Of a DNA stretch of 64,000 nt, positions 43,949-55,800 are shown one piece after another. Source of the stretch: Prostheceraeus crozeri. Taxonomy: Eukaryota > Platyhelminthes > Polycladida > Euryleptidae. The stretch spans positions 518,750 to 582,749 of the forward strand of contig CAJQUW010004442.1 of the NCBI GenBank assembly GCA_907163375.1. The letters run 5' to 3'. Numbering within the stretch: the first letter of the stretch is position 1; each line of letters begins with the position of its first letter. Below the pieces are notes generated by a model. That model worked only from the letters and a program-made list of their open reading frames with translations. It was not told the DNA's origin and ran no database searches. The translations under genes and the position numbers were made by a program.

Positions 43949-44238
43949 AATTACGAGAGGAATTGAAGAGGAATATATTTGAGAGGCATGAATTTACAGA
44001 TTCTTTGGAGAATTTTATAGAGCCAAATGGTGGAGAGGATAATACAATTGTAAACTTACGCAAATTCTTGTTGCATGAAAAAAGAGACAATTCACTCAGT
44101 GTTATGTGTAAAATTTTTATCGGCAAACACATCAACTATCTGCTCTCTCTTTGTGATAATGACAAGACTTATTTTTATAGTCTCTTGAAGAAAAATCAGA
44201 TCAATTACCGAAGTTTCATTTGTTATGAAATTGGGTAA
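43949..44238 (+). CDS. Small hypothetical helical protein near the left end
   Basis: This 96-102-codon frame (the ATG at 43930 or the one before EKLREELKR) reads RNIFERHEFTDSLENF, then NLRKFLLHEKRDNSL and a Cys-containing hydrophobic helix (HINYLLSLCDND). It looks like an all-helical small protein and no family is recognised. A short frame just upstream (43719-43910) may be a broken extension. The matching region of element 1 lies outside the window. In related elements the left arm often holds accessory genes, so a host-interaction role is possible but unproven. Confidence 0.45.
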
Positions 44239-44239
44239 A

Positions 44240-44882
44240 TTAGCAGACAAATTTCCTACGCTTTGTAGGGTGTCTGTTCCTCTTGGACTTTTAAAAACGC
44301 GACCTAACTATATTGGAAGATTGTGTAAAGCAATTGTGTGACATTCTAAATGATTCCATTCTTCTCCCAAACAATGGTGCGTCATTACCGTCAATACCGC
44401 GCTGACATATTCAATGGAATTTGGATGTTAAACTCCGCTATTGTTACTGCGATGCGGCCGCACGACACTTTATTTTCAATGTTTAGACCTATGCCATTTC
44501 ATTATAATTTTCTTGAACAATGGTGCGCCATTCAGCTAAAATACCGCGCTTCAACCAACTAGAACGCGTCCACGCCGTGGACAGAAATCCCATTGTTAAG
44601 AAAACTTAACATTCTTGTATCTCTCTGTTTTATATGCAATGCTATTTCCTGTTCTACATGTACATACAATTACTATGCCATTCAGCTAAAATACCGCGCT
44701 TCAATCAATTAGAACGCGTCCACGCCGTGGACATATCTTCATGTATTCTGTGAATGTAACCAAAGTGAATGTATCCAAAGTGAATGTATGCCAATAGGAT
44801 GTAACCAAAGAGAAACATCAATGTGTTGTTTTTAATTTCACATTTACGGGAATATAATAGAAACATTCTATCTTCTATCAAA
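44240..44882. repeat. Subterminal non-coding region of element 2
   Basis: It matches element 1 from position 1 to about 678. It contains repeated AATACCGCGCT and GTCCACGCCGTGGAC palindromes, and no gene. The final GGAATATAATAGAAACATTC lies about 30 bases before the protease start and is kept in element 1, so it is a promoter candidate. Confidence 0.6.
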
Positions 44883-45332
44883 ATGAGCAACATAAATGAG
44901 TTCTTAAAATTATATGGAACGCAAGCAACTACAAATTTTGATCTAAAGAAAATTGCTAATCAATTGGGAATAAAGAATTTTCACATATTGATGAGAGACG
45001 AATTACAATTCCTAAAAAATAAGCCATCTATAAATTTCATAACAAATCTTCACACATCAGATCAAAAAGGAGTACATTGGTCTGCGGGACAAAGACATAT
45101 AAACGGTTCTAATTATTATTTTGACCGCCCGGAGGCTGAGAACTTTTGGTTCGACTCTTATGGACTTCCCCCAACAAATGAAGTCAAAGAATTACTTGGA
45201 AATGGAACATACAATACTTTTCAAATTCAAACACCAGGGGCTACTTATTGTGGACAATTATGTCTATATGTTTTGTACAAATTACAAAAGGAATACCATT
45301 TCTAGATATTAAGTTAGAATTGAATAAGGGAA
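44883..45332 (+). pseudogene. PRO: Adenain-like protease, C-terminal frameshift
   Basis: It matches the protease of element 1: MSNINEFLKLYG, GVHWSAGQRHI, FDSYGLPPTNE, and YCGQLCLYV with the catalytic Cys. An A-run one base shorter than in element 1, near 45288, shifts the frame and gives a stop at 45303-45305, about 15 residues early. The lost tail is beyond the catalytic Cys. It lacks both hairpin insertions present in element 1 and has a single N-terminus with no duplicate. Confidence 0.85.
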
Positions 45333-45363
45333 TTTAATTCCCGAAAAACATTAGTTCCAAAAA

Positions 45364-46668
45364 TTAAAAATCACTTCGTTGTAATTCATTTTGATAAAAT
45401 CGGCCTCTGATATCTTCATCATCTAAATCATTGATTTCTTAAGTAATCGGATAAGTTTGATTTATTTTACAAACTTCAAATATTTCTTTAGTCCAATAGC
45501 CAACAAAGCCTTTTTCAAATTTATTCTTATACTTAAATATTCTAACTCTATCTCCAATCTTAAATTTCGGCTTAAGTTTCTGCAAATTCGGATTACTCTC
45601 ATTCGAATAATTATTTTCGAATATTTTCTTTCGTATTAAAACAGGATCGTCAGAAGCCTTCTTTGGAGTTTCTTCAATACCTGAATGAACTTTATTATTG
45701 TACTGATCTACAATTCCTGGTAATATCTTCAACCATTTCTGATTTCCTTGCTCAGTAAATTTCTTGAAAATTTTATTTTCTAACGTTCTATTGAATCGCT
45801 CTATTACTACAGCCTTTCCTGCATTTTCAGTTGAATAAACAGTTTCAAATAGTGGCCTAACATTTCGGTTATAAAACTCCGGCCCTTTATCAACAAACAA
45901 TTTCTTTGGCGTTCTATTATTTTCTTTAAAGATTTCTTCAAACGCATATTTAACTGACAGACCACTTTTATTTTTTAAAGGCTTCACCCAAGTGTATCGT
46001 GTATATAAATCTATAACGGTCAATGCGTATTTATAATCTTTTTCATTCGGCATATGAATAAGATCAGCACTCCAAATATCATCTTTATTAAATACTTTTA
46101 CTTTCAATAAATATTTCGGCTTTCTGTATTCTTTATGAATTTCGGACGCATAGCGTCCTAGGTCATTCGACATTTCGGAGGCATAAGTTTCAGAGTTATG
46201 AGTTTTGTCTAAACCCTGTCCGAATAATATTTTAGCTTGTAAAGCTTTCTTAACAAACATTCTTTCAATTCTTTCTCTAAATGTAGGATTTTGAATACTA
46301 TCTAATTCTTGAATCATCTTCTTATCAGCTACATGTCGAGAACTTAGGTCATGATTTCGATAAGCTAAATCATGTCTGTAAGCTGCCGCATCTACTCTAT
46401 TTATTGGTTCTTCACCTGGTTTCGGATTATTATTCTCATCTAGTCTTATATCTAATCGAGTTCCTGGACCGGTATATGAATGCCCAGGTAGATGTTTTTC
46501 TTTTGAATATTTACTCCAAATAAATCCAAGAAGATTTTCTGATGTTTTTTGTATATCACCTCCGGAATGCTGACAATTTGAGGTTTTATGTACTTTTAAG
46601 AGATAATTCAATAAATCTAAATTAGAAATTTTTAATTTAAATAAATTTTCGGAATTAGTAGAATTCAT
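45364..46668 (-). pseudogene. INT: PLA2-like domain fused to integrase, late stop
   Basis: A 409-codon frame is open, and the fusion is uninterrupted from MNSTNSENLFKLKISN through the PLA2-like loop (YTGPGTRLDIRL; AAYRHDLAYRNHD). It continues into the integrase core (ADLIHMP, FVDKGPEFYN, VIERFNRTLENK). A codon that is Tyr in element 1 is TAA here (45439-45441), cutting the last 25 or so residues of the C-terminal domain. The Trp codon that is a stop in element 1 is intact here (TRYTWVKPL). The two copies therefore carry different single lesions. No HHCC zinc finger is present. Confidence 0.87.
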
Positions 46669-46689
46669 TTTAAAAGATAAAAAAAAATG

Positions 46690-46750
46690 TTTTACCTAAT
46701 CGGACCAAAGGTCCTCAGGTTACTAACCTATCGAACCAAAGGTCCTGAGG
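46690..46750. repeat. Intergenic triloop hairpins
   Basis: GGACC-AAA-GGTCC (46702-46714) is followed by a second related copy near 46735-46748. The spacer in element 1 has a different hairpin set. Confidence 0.7.
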
Positions 46751-47236
46751 TTATTTCCGAATCATACTAGGACTTAGATATATTCCAGAACCATCTTTAG
46801 TTTCTTTAATTTCAATTAAATCATCAACATTGTGGAGAATATTTTTAGGAACTCGTTTTCCTTCATCAACTAAATTTAATTTACTAATAAAATTGTCTAC
46901 TATTCCTTCACCCCTAGCAACTTTCTCTAACTCTCTATTATGACGTTTTTGTTCTTCTAATTCTGCCTTCTCTGATTTATTTTTATTTACTGCTTGGACA
47001 ATACCAGCTGTCCCACCTGCAACACTTCCTGCAGCTGCTATGCCTCCTATTATTAGTGGAATTAATGGGAGAATTCCGCCAGTCTTTTCTTCTTGTAATT
47101 TAATATTCTCAATCATTGGTTTACTTATGTAATATTTCTTTTTGCTAATCGTAATAGTTTTAGGTGTATTTTTGTCAACAATGTTACGTAACTTTAATTC
47201 AACAGTTTTATTATTATTACTTTTCGCTTGCGAAAT
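46751..47236 (-). pseudogene. Hydrophobic-segment protein, start codon lost
   Basis: It is colinear with the 160-residue protein of element 1, including GGILPLIPLIIGGIAAAGS. The original ATG is now ATT (47234-47236). The next in-frame ATG (47116) would remove the basic N-terminus but keep the hydrophobic part. The rest is open. Confidence 0.65.
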
Positions 47237-47447
47237 TTTTAATAAAAAAATTTTAAGTTAGGAAAAATTTTGATCTATTCTAGTTATGAATAAATTTTAA
47301 GTTAAGAACAAATTTTAATCTATTCTAGTTATGAATAAATTTTAAGTTAGGAAAAATTTTAATTAACCAATCGACGAAGTCTTGGGCTTTAGCCGATCGG
47401 ACCAAAGGTCCTCAGGTTACTAACCCATAGAACTTTGTTGAGAGGCT
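47237..47447. repeat. Tandem repeats and hairpins downstream of the capsid gene
   Basis: Copies of the TTTAATCTATTCTAGTTATG unit shared with element 1 come first. They are followed by an insertion absent from element 1 that contains GGACC-AAA-GGTCC (47399-47411) and GGCTTTAGCC arms, just before the capsid stop codon. Confidence 0.7.
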
Positions 47448-49805
47448 TTAGCCAATCCTAGCCATCTTTCCATTAAAAATTTCAATAAAATATTTTACAT
47501 CTTCTAGCAATAAACCATAAGCCATCAATGAAGTTGTGGAATCTTTCTTTTCAATATTAATTGTTACATCACAACCAGTCTTGATAATATCTTCAGATTG
47601 TGCACTTAAATCGAAACAGAAAACAGGATATAAATGTCTCCAATCTCCAGGACTTAATTGTGGTTCAACTCCAAATTCTATACAAAGATTTCGATAAGCA
47701 TCATATCCCTAGACATCGGATAACATTATTAGGACTAGACCGGACAGCGCCTATTTAATACACTATCAGCTGATGACCACAAGCGAATGTCGCTACCGAG
47801 TGGCTTTAATTCTGAAAAATTGTTTTACTATGCTATTTGTGTAAACAAACAGTAGCGCAATTTTTAAATTAGCGAAATTTTTATTAAATTTCCTCTGGCT
47901 GTAGAATGCTTTCTTTTGAAAATCCAAGATAATGTGCCTTGAAATGACTCCAATCTTGAAAAGATAGATCGAAAATGAATTTACTCTTAGCGTGAATGAA
48001 ATTGTTCGAGTATATTTCGCATAATCTTCAGAGTACAGTTTCCAGCAAATATTTTTGATAGATGTTCTTAAGCCTAACTAAGTAATAAGCAGAAAGACAT
48101 TAACATGGCAGTAAGATAAATGAAAACTTTTCAAAAATGGGCTTCTTAATCGGTTTGGTATTACTCCTGACTCAGGTCGTCCCCTAAAAATCTATCACTT
48201 ATACAGATTATTCCGCAGAACTGAGATATGGCGTCTCATTAATCATTTTGTGAACTTCGAGCGTCCCGGCTAAAGATAAGCAGCACCCGGAATAACTGGG
48301 ATTTGTCCTGGCCACTTCGGGCAAAAAGTACTATTTTACATCATTTCTTGTTAGCGCGAAGGGCGAGTTATCCCGAGTACAATGAAAACAGATTTATTAC
48401 AACAGTGTGTACGTAAAATTTGTATTATCATGAGATTAAAGATAGGCTGTTCATTTGCAATTACCTGTGAAATGAAATGTCTTCTGCTGTTGCCAATTCG
48501 GAGTATTTAAGTCTGCAATTATGGACGATGCAATATCTCCTCATCTCTACTCTCTCTCAGCTGATAATAAACACGTGGTTATCGAAATTTTAAATTCTCT
48601 CGTTGTAATAATTGCTTTATACAAACAATATTTCCATGTCGCTACCGAACGGCTTTAAAGGCCACGGGAAATCAGCTGTGTCCGGTCTAGTCCTAATAAT
48701 GTTATCCGATGTCTATGATCATATCCTTCCATAAATTGATTATTGGTATCATCGAATCTTAATGGATCAATTGGATATCGGGTTTGATTTAAAGCAACTT
48801 GTAAACTTCGAATTGTATTAATATGGAAAAGATTATTGTTCTTATCAAAACTTGGAGAATTATTTCTTTGAAAAGTTAGTAATAAATATCTTGGAGTATT
48901 CGAAGTTCTAGTAAAATACCAGTTAAATCTTTGCTCTGAAAAAGTTACTGAACTAGCAGTACGCTTTAGAAAATTTACTGGAATTGGTTTCTTAGTGTTT
49001 AATCTATTTGCAATATCTAATTCGTCCTCTAAGCTAGGAGTAATATGCTTAATCCACCATTCAAGTCTATCAATTTTTAAATATGCTTTTTTTCAGTTTT
49101 ACCATAAAAGATTAATTCACTATTTGCTGTGCGATGAAGTATTAATTTAAATTTTAATTGACATGATATTTTGTCATAATCTAAATATCCGAATAATGGA
49201 GACAATGACCAATTTACTGTCTGTTTACTTTTCTTGTTAAATTCACGTCTTTCTTTATATGCAGTATTGTTTGTTTTATTTAAATGTTTTGCAATATTTT
49301 CTACATCTTTCGCAATTCCTGCTGCATCTGTTCCAGTGTGAGTTAAATCATCAACAATTATACCATCATTAGCATCAGGAAACCAACCTTCGATTTCATA
49401 CTTTTTATTATTTTCACCAATTGTTACAAATCTAAGCATTGTATCAATTACACCTGGAGAATCACTTATTGTTTCTATATTTTGAGTTGCAACATCTAAA
49501 CGCATTTGTGTAAATAATATTGGAAAAAAATTATTCTCTAATGCAATACTATCGGTTTCTGGTAATGGTGTTGTAAAATTGGCATCACTATATAAAGAAT
49601 ATTCACAATGTAAAAATGAATCAGGTACACGTAGATACATATAACTTTGCTGATTATCAACTTCAAAGATTAAATCTCCTCCAGTATTTACTCTACTGGA
49701 AGATCCGGGATTCATAGCAATTCTTATATAGTCATTCTTTTTTTGATTGTAACTGACGAACGGAGGATCGTCTAATCTAAATTTATCTTCGATAAGCGAA
49801 GACAT
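47448..49805 (-). pseudogene. MCP: Major capsid protein gene interrupted by transposon and frameshift
   Basis: The N-terminal part (49077-49805) matches the capsid protein of element 1, including MNPGSSSRVNTGGDLIFEV and NWSLSPLFGYLDYDKI. A C missing after a T-run near 49098 shifts the frame. The rest of the coding sequence follows to about 48727. A 1009-bp transposon (47709-48717) with 9-bp target repeats then splits the C-terminal quarter, and the final part (47448-47708) ends at MARIG. It is not functional. Confidence 0.88.
47709..48717. mobile_element. 1009-bp non-autonomous DNA transposon inside the capsid gene
   Basis: The ends carry 37-bp inverted repeats starting TAGACATCGGATAACATTAT. 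A 9-bp direct repeat ATCATATCC flanks it (47700-47708 and 48718-48726). Element 1 has the uninterrupted capsid sequence at this site, which proves the borders. No open frame of note is present. The superfamily is uncertain, as 8-9-bp duplications fit hAT, P or Mutator types. Subterminal CGCTACCGA motifs occur at both ends. Confidence 0.9.
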
Positions 49806-49919
49806 TTTTATAAAAAATAATTTGACTTTTTGTTTTTTCTGACACCCAGAAAAAAAATTTCTCACACCCAGAAAAAAAATTTCTCACACACACAAAAAGA
49901 TTTTTACTAAAATATAATT

Positions 49920-50414
49920 TTAGAATTTTGCTAAACCAGCTCCGCTGTTCACACCATTACCTCTTATTTCTTCAATTGAACGAACCGTAGGTTCTATGGC
50001 TACGCCTGATTTCTTCTCATGTTTACAATTTATCATGTTGGCAATTTTGTTTCTTGTTTCCTCTGAAAGTTTTTTTAATTTTTTCAGTTCTTCAGAATCA
50101 TTCTTAAGTTTACGAATAGTTTCTAGTTGTTTTAATTCGTTTTGAGACTTAACAGCATTTGATATTGCACTAGCTGTACTACCTATAGCAGCTGCTCCTT
50201 TTGCAGCAGATGTAATCAAATCTTTATTATTTTTAATAACATTAACGATACTTCCTATACCAGAAAAGATGCCAGCTCTGCTGTTTACACTATCTCCTTC
50301 CTTTTGAATAGTTTCTACATTGTTATAATGGTAAACAGATTTCATAGATGGTTCATGTGCTATTTTTTGATTTGAAGCAGAATGTTTAAGATTGTGTTTA
50401 TAAATTATAGGCAT
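49920..50414 (-). CDS. Conserved Polinton protein with Gly/Ala amphipathic segment (element 2 copy)
   Basis: This intact 164-residue copy keeps MPIIYKHNLKHSASNQKIAH, GIFSGIGSIVNVIKNNKDL and the Ala/Gly helix. It lacks several hairpin-derived stretches of the element 1 copy. It retains one hairpin pair, GAACC-GTA-GGTTC (49982-49994) plus GGC-TAC-GCC (49998-50006), read in frame as GVAIEPTVRSIEE. The function is unknown; a virion role is inferred from its place. Confidence 0.6.
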   Translation of the reverse strand: MPIIYKHNLKHSASNQKIAHEPSMKSVYHYNNVETIQKEGDSVNSRAGIFSGIGSIVNVIKNNKDLITSAAKGAAAIGSTASAISNAVKSQNELKQLETIRKLKNDSEELKKLKKLSEETRNKIANMINCKHEKKSGVAIEPTVRSIEEIRGNGVNSGAGLAKF

Positions 50415-50485
50415 TTTTTAGTAATAAATTTGTCTTTTGGAATAAATATTTACGTTAAGATTTACGTTTACATTTAGGTGCGTCA

Positions 50486-51371
50486 TCAAGATTTACGTGT
50501 GTGAATGTCCAACAACTTCGTGATAACTTTATTAATTTTCCGTTGCACTTTATCTATCGCGTCAAGCAGCGTGTGATGTACTTTAATTTCTTTTCTATTA
50601 ACTTGCATTTTTTGCTGATTCATCTTCAACGCCGCTTTAAGAGCATTTAAGTTAATTTTAAGAACATCTAATTGTCTTTTAACAGCATCTAACTGTTCTT
50701 TATTTTGTTTAGAGTTTCTTGTAAATTTTTCTTTAATTCGTTTTCTAAATTGATTTTAAGAGTCTTCATTTTATCAACTTTTTGATTAAGTGAGTTTACT
50801 TCATTTATTATTCTATTCATCTTTTTCATTTGTTGTGTAATTTTAGAACTTAATTCATCAACACTTTTTTGGAATGTAGCTTGTAACTGCTTTAAATTTT
50901 TTTAATTCTTTCAGGAAGTTTTTCTATTTCATCTTCTAATTGTTCTTTCAACAATTTTATCTGATGTTTATTTTTAATGACTGCAGATTTTAAGTTTATA
51001 GAAAGTAATATTAAAATTTTTGATTGTTCAGAAATCTTTTTAAAAAGTTTTGCTATATCTGCTTCTAGCTCTCTATCTTTTTTATCAAGTTTTAATAATT
51101 TTTCGTTTAATGATTTGTCATTAAGTTTAAGCAACTTTGATTCATTCATCAGTGGAACCAAAACGTCGTTTATATATTTTTCTTTTAAGTCATTGATTTG
51201 TGTATCAACATATTGTTTATTTGTTAACTCTGTATTTTGTTGCGGAAGAGTAGAAAGATGCAATGGACCAGATAAAACGTCTCCAGTTTTCATGATATAA
51301 TTTTCTATTTCTATTTCTGATTCACGATTATTCGGGATGTATGCACCTCCACCAACATTTGGTAACATCAT
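50486..51371 (-). pseudogene. Fibre-like coiled-coil protein, frameshifted
   Basis: It starts MMLPNVGGGAYIPNN with the same YIMKTGDVLSGPLHLS and TNKQYVDTQI motif as element 1. A T-run one base short near 50900 and another small indel near 50715 break the long coiled coil. The upstream in-frame extension to 51551 is low complexity and not conserved, so I place the start at 51371. Confidence 0.65.
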
Positions 51372-51439
51372 TTTGTAAACAATAAAAAAGTAATTTTTTT
51401 CTAAAAAGTAATTTTTTCTTACATAAAAAATAAAAAAAA

Positions 51440-52721
51440 ATGGAAAAAGCAAATTTAAAAAAATTATATTTGCCCGTATCATCCTGTTCTTCTTATTCGA
51501 TGAGATCATCGGGATTTGAAAATAAATGTTTTGATAATAATAATAATCCATGTATAGATGTTAATGTTTTGTTTGAATTGCAAGCCGAAATATTTAAAGA
51601 ACAAACAAAAGGTTTACCTTCTATAGAAACTAACTATTGTATATTTCCAGGTGATCCATTTATTAAATTTATGGATGTTGTAAGTAAATATAATGATGTG
51701 GCTTATGTAGAATTAAATAAAGAAAACATGGTTATAATAGGTCATAATAATGTTTATGGTTTTATTAGAGCAGTGTTGCCAATCAGTAATACAGATTGGA
51801 TAGAAACTAAAATTATCAATTATATCAACATTAGAGAATTAGTAAAAAAATTAAAATCTTTTTCGAAAGAAAAAATTAGATTATTTGTTGATGAGTTTAA
51901 TCAATATAATATTCATATTGAAAGTAAAAAACATAATGAAGAATTATTATGTCAAGTGTGTTATAGAGATACAATTTATAAAAAAGAAATTTCTGATATG
52001 CCACAAAGATATGATGATGATGCCTGTATAGGATTATATTCAAACTTAAATATTAATTTATTAGAATCTTATATAAATGGGTTATCACAACAAGAAAAAA
52101 TTTATATGTGGACTACACCTTATACTATTAACAATGACCATAATCATGATAATTTTAAAGAATCTTATAATAATAATTTTAAAGAATCTTATAATAATAA
52201 TGATGATAATATAGATGATGATTCTGAAACATCTGAAAAAGGTGTAGATGTTAACAAATATTATAAAAATATTAGTAATTATAAAATTGTAAGTGAAGAA
52301 AAATTTATATCTCAGCATGATATTAATACTACATATAATCAAATTCATCTAAATTTCATTTTCTTACAATTGAAAATAATAATGATGGAATAGTTGAAGA
52401 TACTATTAGACAACAATGTGTCGGGTCTACAAATTTTAAATTAGGATTTACATCTAATCAATTTAAAATTAAAATCTAAAAAATTAAAATTAAATTTAAA
52501 ATCCATCTTTAATAAAAACTAAAAATGAATCAGATTATGGTGGTGTTATTAAATTTTCCAAAAGAGAACAAAGACCAATATTTTTCTCTATTATATTATT
52601 ATCAGATAATAAATATAATTTAGAGTTAGATATACCAATAAGAGAATGGCATCCAATTCCAAAAAGTGTAATTTATGATGTTGAAGAATCAATTTCTGAT
52701 GATGAAGAAATTATATTATAA
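51440..52721 (+). pseudogene. Clamp-like conserved protein, frameshifted
   Basis: It is colinear with the 440-residue protein of element 1 (DPFIKFMDVVSKYND, INIRELVKKLKSFSKEKI, YNIHIESKKHNEE). The frame breaks near 52370. A short A/T insertion (52470-52505) then introduces a stop, after which the last block (VIKFSKREQRPIFFSII, IREWHPIPKS) is recognisable to 52721. The linker lacks the hairpin pair seen in element 1. It marks the left border of the exchanged segment. Confidence 0.65.
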
Positions 52722-52898
52722 ATTATCTTTTAATATTAAATTATTAAATTATCTTTTGATAAAACATTATATGATAAAGAAAATAAAATAACTAAAGAAC
52801 GCGAAATATATAATAATATATAATAACTCTCAAGACCTTGATAATAGAATGTTTATATCTAAAATTAAAATACAAATTTTTTCTTTAAAAAACAAAAA

Positions 52899-55800
52899 AT
52901 GGAAAAGTTTTATTGTAACTTATGTAAAAAAAGTTGCAAACAAAAAGAAGTTGTCAATCTCATTTACAAAGTAAATTGCATTTACGAAATGTAGATCGAG
53001 TTGATGAAGGAAATATATTAAAATTAAATAATTATAAAAACTATCTAGAAACATTACCTACTGATATAAAAGTTAAAAAAATGTTTGATGATTATTCACA
53101 TTCGGAATATAAAAAGGTTTTTGATAGTGAAGATGAACATGTACCAGATGGAAGATATTTATTTAGCGATACTGATGAATTTAACGAAATAGATGAATTT
53201 GATGAAGCTGTAACAGATATAAAATATTTATTTAATGAATCTGGTGAACATAATGAAACCGATGAAACTTTTTCTGATATTCCATCCAACTTTTATAATA
53301 TATTTAGAAAATCTTTCAAATGTTATATGAATGTAGAAGCACTTTATACAAAAAATGGACCTGATGGAATTCCTGAAGAAATAATACAAGGACATTTTAC
53401 AAATTCACAAGAAATTCACAATGTAAATGATATACAACCCATATTTGAATCGATGATAAATAAATTAGAAAATTGTATAATTGAAGCCCAGTTACGTGAA
53501 TCTGGTTGGAGATTTGTTAAAATACTATCTAAGAAGATAGTAATTGATAAATATAAAAATAATACGGGTTCCTTTACCTTTCAGTTCACCACAAATAATC
53601 AACATAAAAAATGAAGATGATTATTGTTTTCTGTGGAGTATTATAGCACATTTACATCCTGCAGAATATCACAAAGAAAGACTAAGTCATTATAATAAAG
53701 AAGAATACATAAATGAATTTGATCTCTCTGATGGTTTAGATGAAATTCCATATGATTATAATAGGATAATAAAGTTTCATAAAAAGAACAAAAATTTAAT
53801 AGAAGTAAATGTTTTTGAATTTAATGTGAATTATGTTTCTATTGGTGATATTAATCCATTTTACTCAGATTCAAAAAAAAATTTATTTGAATAGTAAAAA
53901 TTCATGTCAATCAGAAATAGTTTATAATGATAGAGGAAATTACATGCATCATAATATTTTTTACCAAGGAAATATAATATGTACTGAAAAATTTCAAATT
54001 GTAAAAACATTATCACCGATAATGATTAATCATGATAATTATAAAGGACGTAATTTTAATTATGATTATGTTTCCAATTATTCATCTTTATCTTTAGAAT
54101 ATCAACGAAAATTACAAAGCTTAAATATAAGTTTACAAAAATGTAAAACAAATTATCAACAACAAACAAAAATGTTAGTACAAGAATATCACCATAAATA
54201 TCAAAATAAGATAGAAACGATTCAAGAATTAAATAAAGACAATAAAGAATTAAATGAAGACAATAAAGAATTAAATGAAGCCAATCAAAAAATGAATAAA
54301 GAATTAAATGAATGCTTTAAAAAATGTCAACAGCAATATAAAGAACAATATAATAAAGAATATGAGCAACAGCTACAAATATTAAATCAAAATTATCAAC
54401 AGTCTGAAAAAGAATTTCAAGGACATATCGATTTAACACATGAAATATATCAAGATAAATTTGAAAAATTAAAACGAACAAAAGAATCAGCACAAGCGAA
54501 TATATTATCAGGATCATTTTATATTGTGTAAAGATGTTTCTATATTTACAAAAACTTCAGATAATGCTAATTTTCCCTGTCTCCAATGTATGACGAGCTT
54601 TAGAACTAAAGAAGAAATGAATAGACATTTGGAGAATTGCCAACAAAATGAAGCAGTTGAAAATACTTTTCCTAAAGATGATTATTTAATACATAATAGA
54701 CATTATTTGAAAAATAAAGTATCCTTTACTATTTATTGTGATTTCGAAGCATATAATGTTAACATGACACAAAATTCTGATAATGGTAAATATGAAAAAA
54801 GTGCACCTGAACAAAGTAAAGAAAAATATTTATTTGAACAAAAACCATTATCTTGGGGAATGTACATTCATTCAAATTATCCTGAATTATTTAAATCAGA
54901 GTATTATCAATGCTATGGTGAAGATAGTTCAGAAATGTTTACAAAGAAAGTAGAAGAATTACAAGGACGTTTTTCACAATTGCTTGAAACAAATATACCA
55001 ATGCTTCCATTAACGGATGAAGAAAAAATTAATTTTGTTAATGAAACAAATTGTTATTACTGTGGAAAAGAATTTACAAAAAATTATAAAAATGGCAAAT
55101 ATATTGATAAGCGAAGCGACGGCTCTGCCGTCAAAGTAAAAGATAATAATCATCTAAATGGATTATATAGAGGTGCAGCACATAATTCTTGTAATCTTAA
55201 TGCTGATAAATTTAAATATAACTTTGTTCCTTTATATTTCTACAATGGTTCTAAATATGATTTCCATTTAGTAATGAAAGATTTATTTTTATTTGAAAAA
55301 TTACAACAACAACAAATAAATGTACTATGTAAAACAGAAGAAGAATATTTTTCAATGCAATTAGGTTGTATTAGAATTTTAGATGCATTTAGATTTTTTA
55401 CTCCTTATTCACTAGATATTTTGGGAAAACTTTGAAACCTGAACAATGTAAAATATTAAATAAATATAATTTAAAACCTTTAAAAGGAATATTTCCGTAT
55501 GAATATATAACTGGAGATATAAATAGAATAAATGAAATAATGCAAGAACAAAAACTTCCTCCAATAAATAAATTTAAATCAACATTAAAACAATCACAAT
55601 TATCTGAAGAAGACTATGCAGAAGCTGAAAAGAATTGGAGAGAGTTAAATTGTAGAACAATGTATGATTATACAATGAAATATCTTCAGATAGATGTATT
55701 AATCCTTACTGATCTTTTTGAAAACTTTCGTGACATGTGTTTAGAATATTATGGAATAGATCCATGTTATTGTGATTCTACACCAGGTTTAACATGGTTA

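Noticed and set aside
51372-51551. N-terminal extension of the E2 fibre-like protein with a hydrophobic stretch (signal peptide)
   Set aside because: It is A/T-rich, overlaps the divergent gene, and is absent from element 1.
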